Shown piece after piece: positions 48,601 through 57,439 of a stretch of 64,000 nucleotides of DNA. The first letter of the stretch is position 1. The number at the start of each line of letters is the position of its first letter. The notes under the pieces were generated by a model, which was given only the letters and a program-made list of their open reading frames with translations, ran no database searches and was not told the DNA's origin. Source of the stretch: Omphiscola glabra (Eukaryota; Mollusca; Gastropoda; Lymnaeidae); NCBI GenBank assembly GCA_964017045.1, contig OZ024809.1:7153012-7217011 (forward strand), written 5' to 3'. The position numbers and the translations under genes are program-made.

Positions 48601-51600
48601 GGGGAGTTTGTGAGGTGTTATGGTGGGGAGTTTGTGAGATGTTATGGTGGGGAGTTTGTAAGAATTTATTGTGGGGAATTTGTGAGATGTTATGGCGGGG
48701 GAGTTTTGGGGGTGTTATGTAGGGGTGTTATGGTGGGGAGTTTGTTTTAGGACTCTCGGGGTATCTGACCTACGCGAGATTGAGATCATTCACAGATCAC
48801 TTACCTGCTGTCCTCGCATCACTTACCTGCGGTCCTTGCATCACTTACCTGCTGTCCTCGCATCACTTACCTGCTGTCCTCGCATCACTTACCTGCTGTC
48901 CTCGCATCACTTACCTGCTGTCCTCGCATCACTTACCTGCTGTCCTCGCATCACTTACCTGCTGTTCTCGCATCACTTACCTGCTGTCCTCGCATGCAAC
49001 TTTCTTCATGGTTTAGACTTAGACCTGTGGCATTGTACCCTACCGTGTGTTAGTTGAGACAAATACTTCCAGGTGTATAGCTGTGTTGACAGTAGACACA
49101 TGTACTAAAACTTTGCGGCACACGCAGTAAAAAGAACCAGTCTCAATCATAGACGATAAAGCAGCAAAAAACAACAAAAAGATCCATAGTTAGAGAAGAA
49201 GTGACAGGCATCCAGGACTACACTGTTAACGAGGTGTAGAGCTTTATTTATATATCATTTCCATTGATTGTACATCCACTGATAGCGCAGGTACATCCAC
49301 TGATAGAGCAGGTACATCCACTGATAGAGCAGGTACATCCACTGATAGAGCAGGTACATCCTCTGATAGAGCAGGTACATCCCCTGATAGAGCAGGTACA
49401 TCCACTGATAGAGCAGAGCTACATCCACTGATAGAGCAGGTACATCCACTGATAGAGCAGGTACATCCACTGATAGAGCAGGTATATCCACTGATAGAGC
49501 AGTGACATCCACTGATAGAGCAGGTACATTCGCTGATAGAACAGGTACATCCACTGATAGAGCAGGTACATCCACTGATAGAGCAGGTACATGCACTGAT
49601 AGAGCAGGTACATCCACTGATAGAGCAGGTACATCCACTGATAGAGCGGGTACATCCACTGATAAAGCGGGTACATCCTCTGATAGAACAGGTACATCCA
49701 CTGATAGAGCAGGAATATCCACTGATAGAGCAGGTGCATCCACTGATAGAGCAGGTACATCCACTGATAAAGCGGGTACATCCTCTGATAGAGCGGGTAC
49801 ATCCACTGATAGAGCAGGAATATCCACTGATAGAGCAGGTACACCCACTGATAGAGCAGGTACATCCACCGAAGAACTATGATGCACATTTGATTTCAGA
49901 TTCAAATAAATAATCTGTAGTTATTTCGATTCACATTTGAGCGTTGCTAAGTCTTTTGTGTATTGTGTTTTTCGCGGGCACATCAAAACAAGGGGGAGTA
50001 AAAAAAAAAGTGTAGACATTTAAGGAACCTGAACGGGACGACCGTAAATGCGGCCCTTATTGCAAGTTGTCACAGAACGGTTGTTACGGAGGACGGCTCC
50101 GATACTGACTTATCACAAACTGTATCGATTTAGTAGTGGTCAGTACAGGACCGCTCCTCTCTGTGATTTATATTGTGAGTATCTAGGCGTTGGGACGGAC
50201 AAAGCACAACGTAGACCTGGATGACAACTTAACAACTCAAACTCAGATGTCCAGATGATAAAATAGAATATATTAATTCCTCAAATAAAAAGCTCTTCAA
50301 TAGTCTTCACTAACTGTCGGCTATCTATATAAATCTCTAAAGCTATGACTGTTCGCTGTCTCGTTTCAACTATTCCTATGTTCAACTATTCCTATGTTCA
50401 ACTATTCCTATGTTCAACTATTCTACTCGTCTCCTGATCTCTAGCAACTATTCCCAATTAACTGCTCTCTTACTACTCTTAGCTCCTTTCTCTCTCTCTA
50501 CTTCCAACTCAACCAACCTCCCATATCAGGAAGAGTTAATAATAATAATAAAGTTCATTTGAAAAATCATGCTTCATCCATGGGTGGCACAGGAATGCTA
50601 GATATTAACTTCCACATACCCCCCTCATTTCTGGTCGATTAGGAACTTCGGTCGTTAACAACAAAATTATCACGCGAAGACTGGAAGGCCCGAGACAAAA
50701 TATGGAAAGAAACATCCCCCCCCCCCCCCAAATCTAAAAGATGCGAGACTCTATTAACCTTAACCTCACCCCTTTAACAATGCTCTCCCAAAACTAACAG
50801 CAATTTCCGTCCATCATATAAGTTACCTTTACAATGGATCTCTGTCCTGTACCCCCGCCCCAGTCATTTGTGACACAAGTGCATGGTAAGAGATCTATCG
50901 AATGGAAATGCATTGTAGCAAGTGTATCAAGAATTTAATCATTTCAAGAAACAACAACCACTTTAAGTAACAAACATATAAATGTTGTAAATATAATTAT
51001 TATTTGTTATTGTAAAGGACATATACTTGCTTCTTAGAGGTGACAAAAGAAACAGAATCGGATACTAACGTTGCCGCCATCATACTGGGTGCTCTCTTTG
51101 TTGTAGCTGTATGCGCTTCTATTGTGTTGGCTTTCCTGTACGTTAAATTATGGAGAGGTGGACATAATGAAGACACACACGGGATATCGATATCAGGTTA
51201 GTACCACTGACAGGTTGCCTTACATTCAGCGAATAAAGACACACTGGGGATGCCGATAGCAGGTTAGTACCAATGACTGGCTGCCTTGCATTCGGCGAAT
51301 AAAGACACACCGGGGATATCCATAACAGGTAGTATCAATAATGGTCTCACTTTCAATTAACATTGGTATCAATGGGTTATGAGACTGTAATTATTAGTGA
51401 CGCTCTTGAGACTGTAGACCCTAGTGACGCCCATGAGACAGTATAGATTCTAATGAAGGTCACCTTGTTGTCTTTTATTCTAAAAAAATAACGAAATATC
51501 TTCTTTGTCTAATTTCTTCACGGAATGAAAATTTCAGAACTGCAAAAGAATCTGCCAGACAGCACACCGGCGCCCGAGAAGACACACCAGGAAGCATTCG

Positions 51601-51866
51601 TCACAAAAAAATCCTCGAAAAAAGAAAACATTGCTCAGACGAAAGGAAACAACGACAAAGGAATGAAAAGAGGACAATCGTATCAAAGCAAGGGAGAGAA
51701 AAGCCAGAATGTTCAAAGGAAGAAAACGACTCAGTCTACCGAAGACAACGAAACACAATATGAGAACTTTAATGTAGCAGAGAACGTTTATGAAAGAGTT
51801 GAAGCTCTCGCAGATAATCGCACCAGCCAGCACTTTTACTCCCCCTATGTTGCGATCAAGACGTAA
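33636..51866 (+). CDS. Single-pass receptor: signal peptide, C-type-lectin-like region, FN3, TM, tyrosine-motif tail
   Basis: Seven exons: 33636-33702, 37191-37397, 39446-39555, 43244-43361, 44195-44578, 51038-51196 and 51538-51866. Donor and acceptor phases match at every junction and give 457 residues ending in TAA. An in-frame ATG at 33645 is an alternative start. Residues 1-22 (MIKMLRCGLLVFFWTVLD...) form a signal peptide. Residues ~25-163 resemble a divergent C-type lectin fold: SCLFVIKTHFEDF, then CTRYGGRL, then LVQLN, ending GYVICQTE. I see no EPN/QPD or WND calcium-sugar motifs. Residues ~169-270 are an FN3 domain (LTLHWEPGF, then PRTDYTFTVDAKNPTG). The TM helix is at ~307-331 (AAIILGALFVVAVCASIVLA). 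The Lys-rich tail has YENF (Tyr423), YERV (Tyr433) and a C-terminal SPYVAI that fits the ITIM pattern (Tyr452). Ligand and pathway are unknown. Recognition and signalling at the cell surface is an inference from architecture. Confidence 0.75.
33915..33952. repeat. Poly-G tract in receptor intron 1
   Basis: A run of over twenty G, then AAGGGGGGGGG. Similar poly-G or poly-C tracts recur at 39096, 41004, 43487 and 44138. Confidence 0.9.
34060..34470. repeat. Dispersed repeat family, copy 1
   Basis: It carries TATTCTAATGACCCATCCGC, GATTTATTTCC...CTATTTCAGGAAAA, AAATATTACGCACCAAA and AAGTGGGTCAAGTAGCCGTC. The same blocks occur at 62455-62780 (same orientation) and 36480-36860 (inverted), and the last block recurs alone at 34869-34945. 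This looks like an old interspersed element without recognisable coding sequence. Confidence 0.7.
35045..35289. repeat. 27-bp minisatellite, left part
   Basis: Nine copies of TGTGTCTCGTAGGTCTTGTA plus TCTCTCA (or TCTCTTA). The array is interrupted at 35290 by a LINE-derived insert of about 1 kb and resumes at 36292. Confidence 0.95.
35290..36291 (+). mobile_element. Internally deleted non-LTR retrotransposon (LINE) inserted in the minisatellite
   Basis: The insert splits the 27 bp array. At 35558-35872 an open frame encodes the start of an AP-endonuclease domain of CR1/Rex1/jockey type: RKQGRRGGIRLK, then VVLGNVRSLRNRMDDVG, then CLRETWLNETLPDSAVALD. The frame then stops and no reverse transcriptase follows. 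The 3' end (GCGCTATATAAGAACTCCAA, then CTTGGGGATGAAGCGTGATT and AAATAAATTTTATT with ATT repeats to 36290) is a typical LINE/SINE tail. So 5' and 3' portions survive with the middle lost. Confidence 0.75.
36292..36382. repeat. 27-bp minisatellite, right part
   Basis: About three further copies of the unit found at 35045-35289. They lie directly after the ATT tail of the LINE insert, in the same orientation and register. Confidence 0.93.
36480..36960 (-). repeat. Dispersed repeat family, inverted copy
   Basis: The reverse complement shares blocks with 34060-34470 and 62455-62780, including the region with GAAACTTGGCACATAGACTC and the GGGTGGGTCATTAGAATA end. It lies in receptor intron 1. Confidence 0.65.
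37424..37712. repeat. 33-bp minisatellite next to receptor exon 2
   Basis: About 8.5 copies of GGAATGGTCATTATCTGGAC plus TGGGAGGTTGTAT. It starts about 27 bases after the donor of the exon ending at 37397. Frames on both strands stay open because 33 is a multiple of three; they are not genes. Confidence 0.95.
38629..38780. repeat. Fragments of two DNA-repeat families
   Basis: GAAATTTGATCGAA and ATTTCGTCGACAGAAAATTG are the reverse complement of blocks at 20465-20525. Next to them TCAGTTCACACGTTAAAATT matches the terminal repeat of the element at 58987-59167. Confidence 0.55.
38860..39035. repeat. Dispersed repeat with CATCAAATATATCGAGCGTAG core, copy 1
   Basis: It shares CATCAAATATATCG, CGTAGCGATATTTC, AGATTCCACTA and TTGTAATCGGTTAA with 55700-55870 in the same orientation. 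The centre is nearly palindromic (ATATATCG...CGATAT). Confidence 0.7.
40341..40441. repeat. 40-bp tandem repeat
   Basis: About 2.5 copies of CTGGTGGTGACTCCTAGTTT plus GTATGGTGGTGAGCACTCCG in receptor intron 3. Confidence 0.9.
40712..40883. mobile_element. Small hAT element with perfect 8-bp target duplication
   Basis: The 172 bp element begins CAGTGGCGTAGCGAG and ends CTCTACGCCACTG. It is flanked by ATACTACA at 40704-40711 and again at 40884-40891, an exact 8 bp duplication as expected for hAT. Noncoding. It lies in receptor intron 3. Confidence 0.88.
41030..41186. repeat. Dispersed repeat, inverted relative at 56820-56950
   Basis: It carries GAACGCTCTTCCCGCGCTTGA, GTGACGTATTTTTATG and GCGGTGTGTGTTAGAGAG. 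The reverse complement of these blocks occurs at 56830-56900. The hAT element at 41195 is inserted at its right side. Confidence 0.65.
41195..42796 (+). mobile_element. hAT transposon, 1.6 kb, internally degraded, intact ends
   Basis: The element starts TAGGGGTCGCAATCCGGGAT and ends GTTTTGTGACCCCTA, inverted ends. It is flanked by ATTGTGAC at 41187-41194 and 42797-42804, an exact 8 bp target duplication. Most of the transposase is lost. At 42270-42468 the plus strand still encodes a hAT C-terminal dimerisation domain, with YDSLRSIPPTSVESARVFSS and FRSKLSDQTLDTL. It is therefore nonautonomous. It sits in receptor intron 3 without disturbing neighbouring exons. Confidence 0.9.
42805..43243. other. 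Receptor intron 3, right end
   Basis: A short open frame from 42953 (MKSLFSDIKNSKTYYNV...) of about 50 codons ends in TGA and resembles nothing I know. It is not needed for the receptor, because the exons on either side already join in phase 0. It may be a leftover of another element. Confidence 0.35.
43471..43630. repeat. Imperfect 56-68-bp tandem repeat, C-rich
   Basis: Three units begin GGGCCCTTACTGT at 43470, 43538 and 43594, each followed by AGCCCCC and GAGAGCCCC-type sequence. It lies in receptor intron 4. Confidence 0.8.
43951..44085. mobile_element. SPIN-like nonautonomous hAT element, copy 2
   Basis: It begins CAGCGATTCTCAAAC and ends TGTTGAGAACCACTG. Internal blocks are TATGAAGTAGCAAC, GGGGTCACCACAAC, AGGAACTGTATTAAAGGGTC and GCAACATTAGGAA. 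It is the reverse orientation of copy 1 and shorter. Flanks TTTTAAAA and CTGTAAAA agree at six of eight positions. It lies about 110 bases upstream of the FN3 exon. Confidence 0.8.
45048..45835. repeat. 51-bp minisatellite interrupted by a hAT element
   Basis: About 11 copies of a 51 bp unit (CTACAGGACAGAGACAAAGA, CTCTTAGCTTGTTGTATAGA). The hAT insertion at 45388-45574 splits it. It is in receptor intron 5. Confidence 0.95.
45388..45574. mobile_element. Small hAT element inside the 51-bp array, perfect target duplication
   Basis: The ends are CAGTGCTTCTCAAA and TTTGAGTAGCACTG. The flanking GTCTACAG at 45380-45387 and 45575-45582 is an exact 8 bp duplication of array sequence. The interior is rich in CGGACCGG-type palindromes. 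The array existed before the insertion. Confidence 0.93.
46114..46432. repeat. 45-bp minisatellite
   Basis: Seven nearly identical copies of AGTTAATTGAAGGCCAGGAG plus TTAATCTATTTAAGAACTGT and AACAG. The unusual homogeneity implies recent amplification. Confidence 0.95.
46585..48750. repeat. 24-bp minisatellite of about 2.2 kb with higher-order repeats
   Basis: About 90 units of GTTATGGTGGGGAGTTTGTG plus AGGT, with G/A, T/C and truncated variants. The marker GGTAGGG recurs at 46834, 47172 and 47608, giving higher-order spacings of 338 and 436 bp. The strand asymmetry (G-rich plus strand) is extreme. The many long overlapping open frames across it are artefacts of the 24 bp period. Confidence 0.97.
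48793..48995. repeat. 22-bp minisatellite carrying an antisense splice-donor consensus
   Basis: About nine copies of CACTTACCTGCTGTCCTCGC plus AT. On the minus strand each unit reads CAG|GTAAGTG, the ideal 5' splice site. Confidence 0.95.
49268..49874. repeat. 21-bp minisatellite
   Basis: About 29 copies of GTACATCCACTGATAGAGCA plus G. Variants ATATCC, CCTCTG and AAAGCG are distributed in runs, suggesting block duplication. Three frames stay open for 126-216 codons; these are not genes. Confidence 0.97.
49880..51037. other. Receptor intron 5, unique right end
   Basis: It holds a 16 bp repeat CAACTATTCCTATGTT (four copies, 50366-50425) and an AATAATAATAATAA run near 50538. Otherwise no element or exon could be supported before the TM exon at 51038. 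Confidence 0.45.
51171..51345. repeat. 66-bp tandem repeat that duplicates an exon end and its splice donor
   Basis: Three diverging 66 bp units start AGACACAC at 51171, 51237 and 51303. The first includes the last 26 bases of the TM exon and its donor (CAG|GTTAGT at 51196/51197). The second has the same donor sequence at 51263 and the third ACAG|GTAGTA near 51330. Reading past the first donor gives TCA GGT TAG, a stop. Confidence 0.88.
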
Positions 51867-52076
51867 TTGATACATTACAGATCGGAAAAAAATTTCCATT
51901 GAAATTTTGACAGCATTATGAAATATTTAGTCATAGATTTTGGAACATTTGAATACAATATTTAGCCATAGATTTTTAACATTATAAATGAAGTATTTAG
52001 ACGTAGAAGTTTCATCTGTATGTATTACATTTTAGAAAATTACTATTTATCAGTATGCATGAAATATTTAGCTATA

Positions 52077-52283
52077 CAGAGGCGTAGCGAAGGGGTGGCA
52101 GAGGGAGACAGATGTCCCCGGGCGCAAGCTAGTTAGGGCGCCAAAATGTACTTTGATATTATTTTATTGATGAAAATAATGGGTTTGAGGTTTGAAAAAG
52201 GACAAAAGGGGCGCTTTAAAGTGAATCTTGTCCCCGGGCGCGAATCTCGTACCCGGGCGCCAAACACTCTAGCTACGCCTCTG
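52077..52283. mobile_element. Small hAT element (CAGAGGCGTAGC termini)
   Basis: 207 bp, starting CAGAGGCGTAGCG and ending GCTACGCCTCTG. Flanks TAGCTATA and TAGCTACA are an 8 bp duplication with one mismatch. A truncated relative lies at 29795-29896. It follows the receptor stop codon and may fall in the 3' UTR. Confidence 0.85.
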
Positions 52284-52559
52284 TAGCTACATAGGTTTTA
52301 ACATTATGTGTGGTCAATTTTGCCATATAAGTATTAACAGTATGTATGAAATATTTATCCATAGAAGCTTTAACCGTGTGTGTGACGTATTAGCCATCAC
52401 AATTTCCACAAGACTAGTGTAATATACATATATTTAACGTTTCACATTGTGCATGCAATATTAATTGTAGTCATATGATTTTTTTAACAAAATTTATCCA
52501 AAGCTTATGCAATCTTTAAATTTAAGTTTAAATGTCCCTGTGAATCCAGCACTAGTAGG

Positions 52560-52800
52560 CAATATGATAACATAACTTTCCATGTAAATCAAATACTCAT
52601 AGGCATTATGATAATAGAAATGTCCATGTAAATGAAATACTCTTGAGCCTTATAATAATAGAAATGTCCATGTAAATAAATTCTCGTAGGCCTTAGGATA
52701 ATAGAAATGTCCATGTAAATAAATACTCGTAGGCCTTATGATAATAGAAATGTCCATGTAAATCAAATACTCTTGGGCCTTATGATAATAGAAATGTCCT
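52560..52800. repeat. 44-bp tandem repeat downstream of receptor
   Basis: About five copies of ATGATAATAGAAATGTCCAT plus GTAAATCAAATACTC and GGCCTT. Two units contain AATAAA, a possible polyadenylation signal for the receptor transcript. Confidence 0.88.
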
Positions 52801-52959
52801 TGTGGTTCCGATGTTCTCATGCCAAGGATTCTAAAAGGTTGCCCTTTCTGATGGATATAAGGCAAGTTACTCAACATTTTATTGTTCTACTCATTTCCTT
52901 TTAAATCGTTAATAAATATAAAAAAAAAAAAAACTATTTCTGAAGGAGTATATAAAGTT

Positions 52960-53521
52960 AAGGAGTCGTTCGTAAATTACGTCAAGCAAAAAATTACCTT
53001 TTTAGACCACCCGCCCCCCCCCCCCCCGTCACTAAATGTCACAAATTCTTTTATCCCCCCTCCCCCCTTTTCGTGTCACGTCACACCTAATAAAATCAAA
53101 ACATGCATAAAACTTTCTTAAATAAACTAAGATTTTATTATATTTTTTTGCATTTTCCCCTAATGGATTACGATGTAGTATTATTAGAAAACTGTGTCGC
53201 GACACAACGAAGTCATCCACAAGCCGAATGTAAAATAGCCACAACAGTTTTTGAGTAATTTTTTCGATACACACAAAAGGTGTGAGCGACTGAGTTCATA
53301 GCACCTTTAATATCTGAGGGCATTTCAACCTCAAATGAATGTTTTTAAAATTAATTAAATAAAGATTTTTCAAAAATTAGAAAATTTTAGATTTAAAAAA
53401 GCAACAAAAAATAAGTGACGTCACAAATTTTTGACCCCCCCGGGTCACAAAGTGTCACTAAATCTCGACCCCCCCCCCACCCTTTTTTTTTTGAGCGTGA
53501 CATAATTTGCGAACGACTCCT
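52960..53521. mobile_element. DNA transposon-like element with long inverted ends
   Basis: The left end AAGGAGTCGTTCGTAAATTA continues CGTCA, and the right end TGACATAATTTGCGAACGAC continues TCCT. It is about 560 bp with internal poly-C tracts next to each end. No transposase was seen. Superfamily unassigned. Confidence 0.7.
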
Positions 53522-54110
53522 AACCCGATTCTGACTCTATGGAATGGCATCTAAGAAATGACGAACATGAGTTTAGTAGACAGTTTAGTTTATGACGTAA
53601 AAATGTAGAGTTTTAAACTGCTTGGGAATATTTGTGATATTTGAATGTCAATCATCAGTTCGGCTTGCATAGTAATAATAGTATCAGGGGCAGGATGTTT
53701 TCAAGTGATATCAACTTTTTACACACCCCCCCTCCCACAATAAAACACGACATCAACAACAACAAAAACCAAAAAACAAACATGTCTTTTAGGATTGATG
53801 CATATAAAAAAAGCTGTTAAATGCAATCTTAATGTCGCGTTTTATATCTAAGTAAACTTTTTGAGGCGCTTGATTGAAACATAAAAATATACATTTTAAA
53901 AAAGTGAACGAAGACAACATTGGACCTTGTTGAGCAAAACGAATTTGGAGAAGGGATGAGACAGTAGAATTTTTTTTTTTACATCCTGGTCCATGCCCTG
54001 TTGACCTTCTTCAGCAGGAAGAAAATAAAAAGGGGGGGATTTAAAAAAAAATAATATATTATGCAGTTAATAGTTAAATAAGAACAAATAAGAAAAAACT
54101 AAAATCAATA
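53522..54110. other. Intergenic, no gene seen
   Basis: AT-rich DNA between the element at 52960 and the 26 bp array. No supported feature. Confidence 0.4.
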
Positions 54111-54114
54111 AAAT

Positions 54115-54440
54115 CCTCAACTTTATAAAGATCCCTAGGCTACAAAATTTTCAAAGATTCCAAGGCTACAAACTTTTCAAAGATCCTTGAGCTACAAAAT
54201 ATTAAAAGATCCATGGGCTACAAACTTTTCAAAGATCCCTAGGCTACAAACTTTTCAAAGATCCACGGGCTACGAACTTTTCAAAGAGCCCTGGGCTACA
54301 AAACTTTCAAAGATCCCTGGGCTACAAACTTTTTTAAGATCAATGGGCTACAAACTTTTCAAAGATCCCTGGGTACAAACTTTTCAAAGCTCCCTGTGCT
54401 ACAAACCTTTCAAAGATCCCTGGGCTACAAACTTTGACTT
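54115..54440. repeat. 26-bp minisatellite
   Basis: About 12 copies of AAAGATCCCTGGGCTACAAA plus CTTTTC. It accounts for the plus-strand open frame at 54187-54465. Confidence 0.93.
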
Positions 54441-54628
54441 CATTAAGATCCCGCTGAGCCTTTGACATTCACTCGTGTGCATAAAAGAGGTTGACATTTG
54501 CTCCCTAGAAATAGAGAAATGATGGCAACTCTACTTGTACAGAATGATGTAGAGCTTAATGACGTTATTATTATTTAAATCTACACAATAACACCTGAGC
54601 ACTGTCGTTGTAAGTTTGTTTTTGAAAG

Positions 54629-54819
54629 CAGTGGTTCTTAACCGGGGCGCCCACCTTCCCCACGCGGGAGACAATGTCTGGGGGGGTGGGGTGAACACCG
54701 AGAAGATCAGGAGTCATTTGAATTAGTGTTAGCATTTTTCATTGCGCGGGTGCGGGAAATGAGATTTTAAAGTCGAGAGGAGATGCAGCGCTGAAAAATA
54801 AAAGGTTTAAGAAGCTCTG
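54629..54819. mobile_element. Small hAT-like element (CAGTGGTTCTTAACC termini)
   Basis: It starts CAGTGGTTCTTAACCGGGGC and ends GGTTTAAGAAGCTCTG, inverted ends. Flanks TTTGAAAG and TTTTCAAG agree at six of eight positions. Noncoding, 191 bp, and distinct from the SPIN-like family nearby. Confidence 0.7.
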
Positions 54820-54919
54820 TTTTCAAGCAACGCTCTAATTGTTATTATTTCATACTTTCACATAAATTCTGTAAATAAAGGTCAATCCACTTCACGCTGT
54901 GTGTTCCAATGGTCTAAAT

Positions 54920-55066
54920 CAGTGGCTCTCAACCTTCCTAATGCCGCGACCCTTTTATGCAGTTTCTCCTGTTCTGATGACCCCAAACCATAAAAGTTAT
55001 TTTCGCTGCTACTTCATAAATATGTGTTTTCCGATTAGTCTTAGACGACCCTCCCCCCCCCCCCCC
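54920..55066. mobile_element. SPIN-like nonautonomous hAT element, copy 3 (right end missing)
   Basis: It starts CAGTGGCTCTCAACCTTCCT and AATGCCGCGACCCTTTTATG, then GACCCCAAACCATAAAA, TTATTTTCGCTGCTACTTCA and TGTGTTTTCCGATTAGTCTTA. These are the same blocks as copy 1 in the same orientation. After GACGACCC it runs into poly-C and the right terminus is not recognisable. Confidence 0.75.
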
Positions 55067-55699
55067 CAATAACGCCCACGACTGCAGGGTGCATCGGATA
55101 TTTTAAGGGTTTCAAGATGTGATGACGTTATTTTCTTAATTATCAAATAATAATTGTATATTACTAAAGATAGTAACATGTGTTTTTATTTTTTATTTAT
55201 TTTATTTGCGGGGATAGTTACTTAATTAAAAATGAATATTCAACCGACAAAAAAAAATAATAATTAAAAAGGTTTCCATCTAAAAAGCACCGCAAACATT
55301 ATTTTATATGCTGAACGCAAATGGAAGATAATAAAAAATTACATATAATAATTAGACTACCTATTCAAATTTTACCAGAGTCAAAAATGAATTTAAAAAA
55401 GCTTTTATTTAGAAGGGTCTATACATTTTTATGGGTTTTGAAAACTGGTCATTTATATAAATCGTTTATGAACGGGATAACTATATTAAGATGACATGAG
55501 TTGTTTATAAAAGACATTATTTATTTTTATGCTTTATTTTATCGAAGGGAAATCGAATTAAAATATAAATATATATTTCCCAATAATCAGTTGACTCAAT
55601 TGTAATTTCAAAATACTATAACTTTTTTCAGATAAACTACAAATTGCCTAGTAGATATACTTTAAAACACATTTTATTATTAATGTATGCGAACTACTG
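55067..55699. other. Intergenic, no gene seen
   Basis: Strongly AT-rich with no supported exon, array or element. Confidence 0.4.
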
Positions 55700-55870
55700 G
55701 AAGTAAGACATCGGCTGATAATATGGAGCGGTCAGTGCGATATTTATAATCGAATACTTTATCCCTTTTACAATATTAACCTTAAACATACAGATCATCA
55801 AATATATCGATCGTAGCGATATTTCATAGATTCCACTAATTGTAATCGGTTAAAGGCACCAATATTAATT
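55700..55870. repeat. Dispersed repeat with CATCAAATATATCGATCGTAG core, copy 2
   Basis: It matches 38860-39035: GATATTTATAATCGAA, TAACCTTAAACATACAGATC, CATCAAATATATCGATCGTA and TTGTAATCGGTTAA. The palindrome ATATATCGATCGTAGCGATA marks the centre. Confidence 0.7.
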
Positions 55871-57080
55871 GTTACTTACTGTTATCAGTATGGAGAAATG
55901 TATCTCTTATTTAAGTGTATGGCTCGTTCTAAAACAGTACACAACAGAAGACGATACCAAATGATCAATACAATAACAAAGAATACGATACTCAAACAAG
56001 GGCTAAATACAATTAATACGTTTTATTATGTTAATTATAATGAATTACAAAATCAAAAGAAATATAATTAAAACTCTTGACTTACAGTATACTGTTTGGT
56101 TTGTACCGGTACGATGTAAAATAAAACACAATGTCCAAAAAGGGTTTAATGATGAAAAAAAATCTATATACACACAGTAAACAAAACTCTGTCTCGTTGC
56201 AAAAATAACAGACGCTCCAAGTATCTCGCGATAAATGATCTCCTCTACTGTCATTCAATCTATCGGCCTTATATAGTCGGTTTCTTTAGATGATTCCAGA
56301 AACAGAATACGCATTGTACTCGCTTCCAGCCGCTTCTATAGTTTTCTACAGAATTCGAAAGAAGCGGGCTATTAATTTTATTTAGTTGTAAACAAGGTCG
56401 AGAGTGACTATTTTTAGCTACCCACACCCTAAATGCTGTATTGAGATTGGGATCAAGTAGAGTTCATTCACGGGGAAAAAATGAAGTAAACAAGTCGTCT
56501 ACATAGCATACTCTTTTTAAAACAGTTTAAAAAATACAATGTAGACGCTTTAAGTAGAAACAATATATAATCTTTTTATTAATGTACAGATTTTGCTCCA
56601 AGGGGCACTTGATTTTCCCCCCGGGGGGGGGGGGGGTAGTTATCCCCCCGGCGATATGCCTAAAAGAAACCTGGCTTCCATATACACATGTATAATATTG
56701 TATGGCGAAGCTTGCTGTCAGAAAGAAATAAAACACAGCCTCTTTTCACAAAGTACCTTTCACGACTGCCACACTTCTAAAAGTACATCACAAAGCAGAC
56801 TAGACAATACGCCATAATGACAATAAAAATACGTCACGTCAAGCGCGGGAAGAGCGTTCACTAACTAATCAATCTCTCAAACACACACCGCGCTGTAATC
56901 AAACATAATATCCATTCGCAACAATTATTAATGAACTCTCATACTGGACATAATTAAGAAGTTTCCACCACTCGTACTTTGTTCATTCTGAAAAAAGGGG
57001 GTCGCGGAAAATTGAGTGAGAAAAAGAAGGTAATGAGCATATAAATTATATAGTACTAGGGCTTAACGGGGGATCGTATT
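55871..57080. other. Intergenic repeats, no gene seen
   Basis: Includes the inverted relative (56820-56950) of the repeat at 41030-41186, with CAAGCGCGGGAAGAGCGTTC. A C-then-G run with CCCCCGGGGGG sits near 56617. No exon recognised. Confidence 0.45.
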
Positions 57081-57439
57081 TTTACATCCGGTCACGGTAT
57101 TTTGAGAACATATCCGGTGGGTTCAAGTGAAAAAAAAGGTCATTTTCTTATTTTTTTTATAATATATTCCGGCCTTTAAACTATAGGCCTACACACAGAA
57201 CTACACTCTACCCGCCGGCCTTAAACAATGCGCCTACATGCTGTCCTACACCATACCTGCTGGCTTTTAAATAGTAGACCAACAGACAGTCCTACGGAAA
57301 GCCCTACACCATAACCATGGCTATTTTTTTTTTATTAATAGAATAATCACCTTGTAAAAATATCAAACTTGTTACCTGAGTTCAACCGTCACTCATGACG
57401 CTCGCTGATTGACAGCTTTTTTCCCATCTTTATTACTAG

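Noticed and set aside
46585..48750. Many overlapping plus-strand open frames of 67-142 codons (GEFVRCYG repeats)
   Set aside because: They are a 24 bp minisatellite read in phase; several frames are open at once and no start, splice or domain evidence supports translation.
49255..49905. A 216-codon minus-strand open frame (SVDVPALS repeats)
   Set aside because: A 21 bp array with three open frames on two strands; period divisible by three explains it fully.
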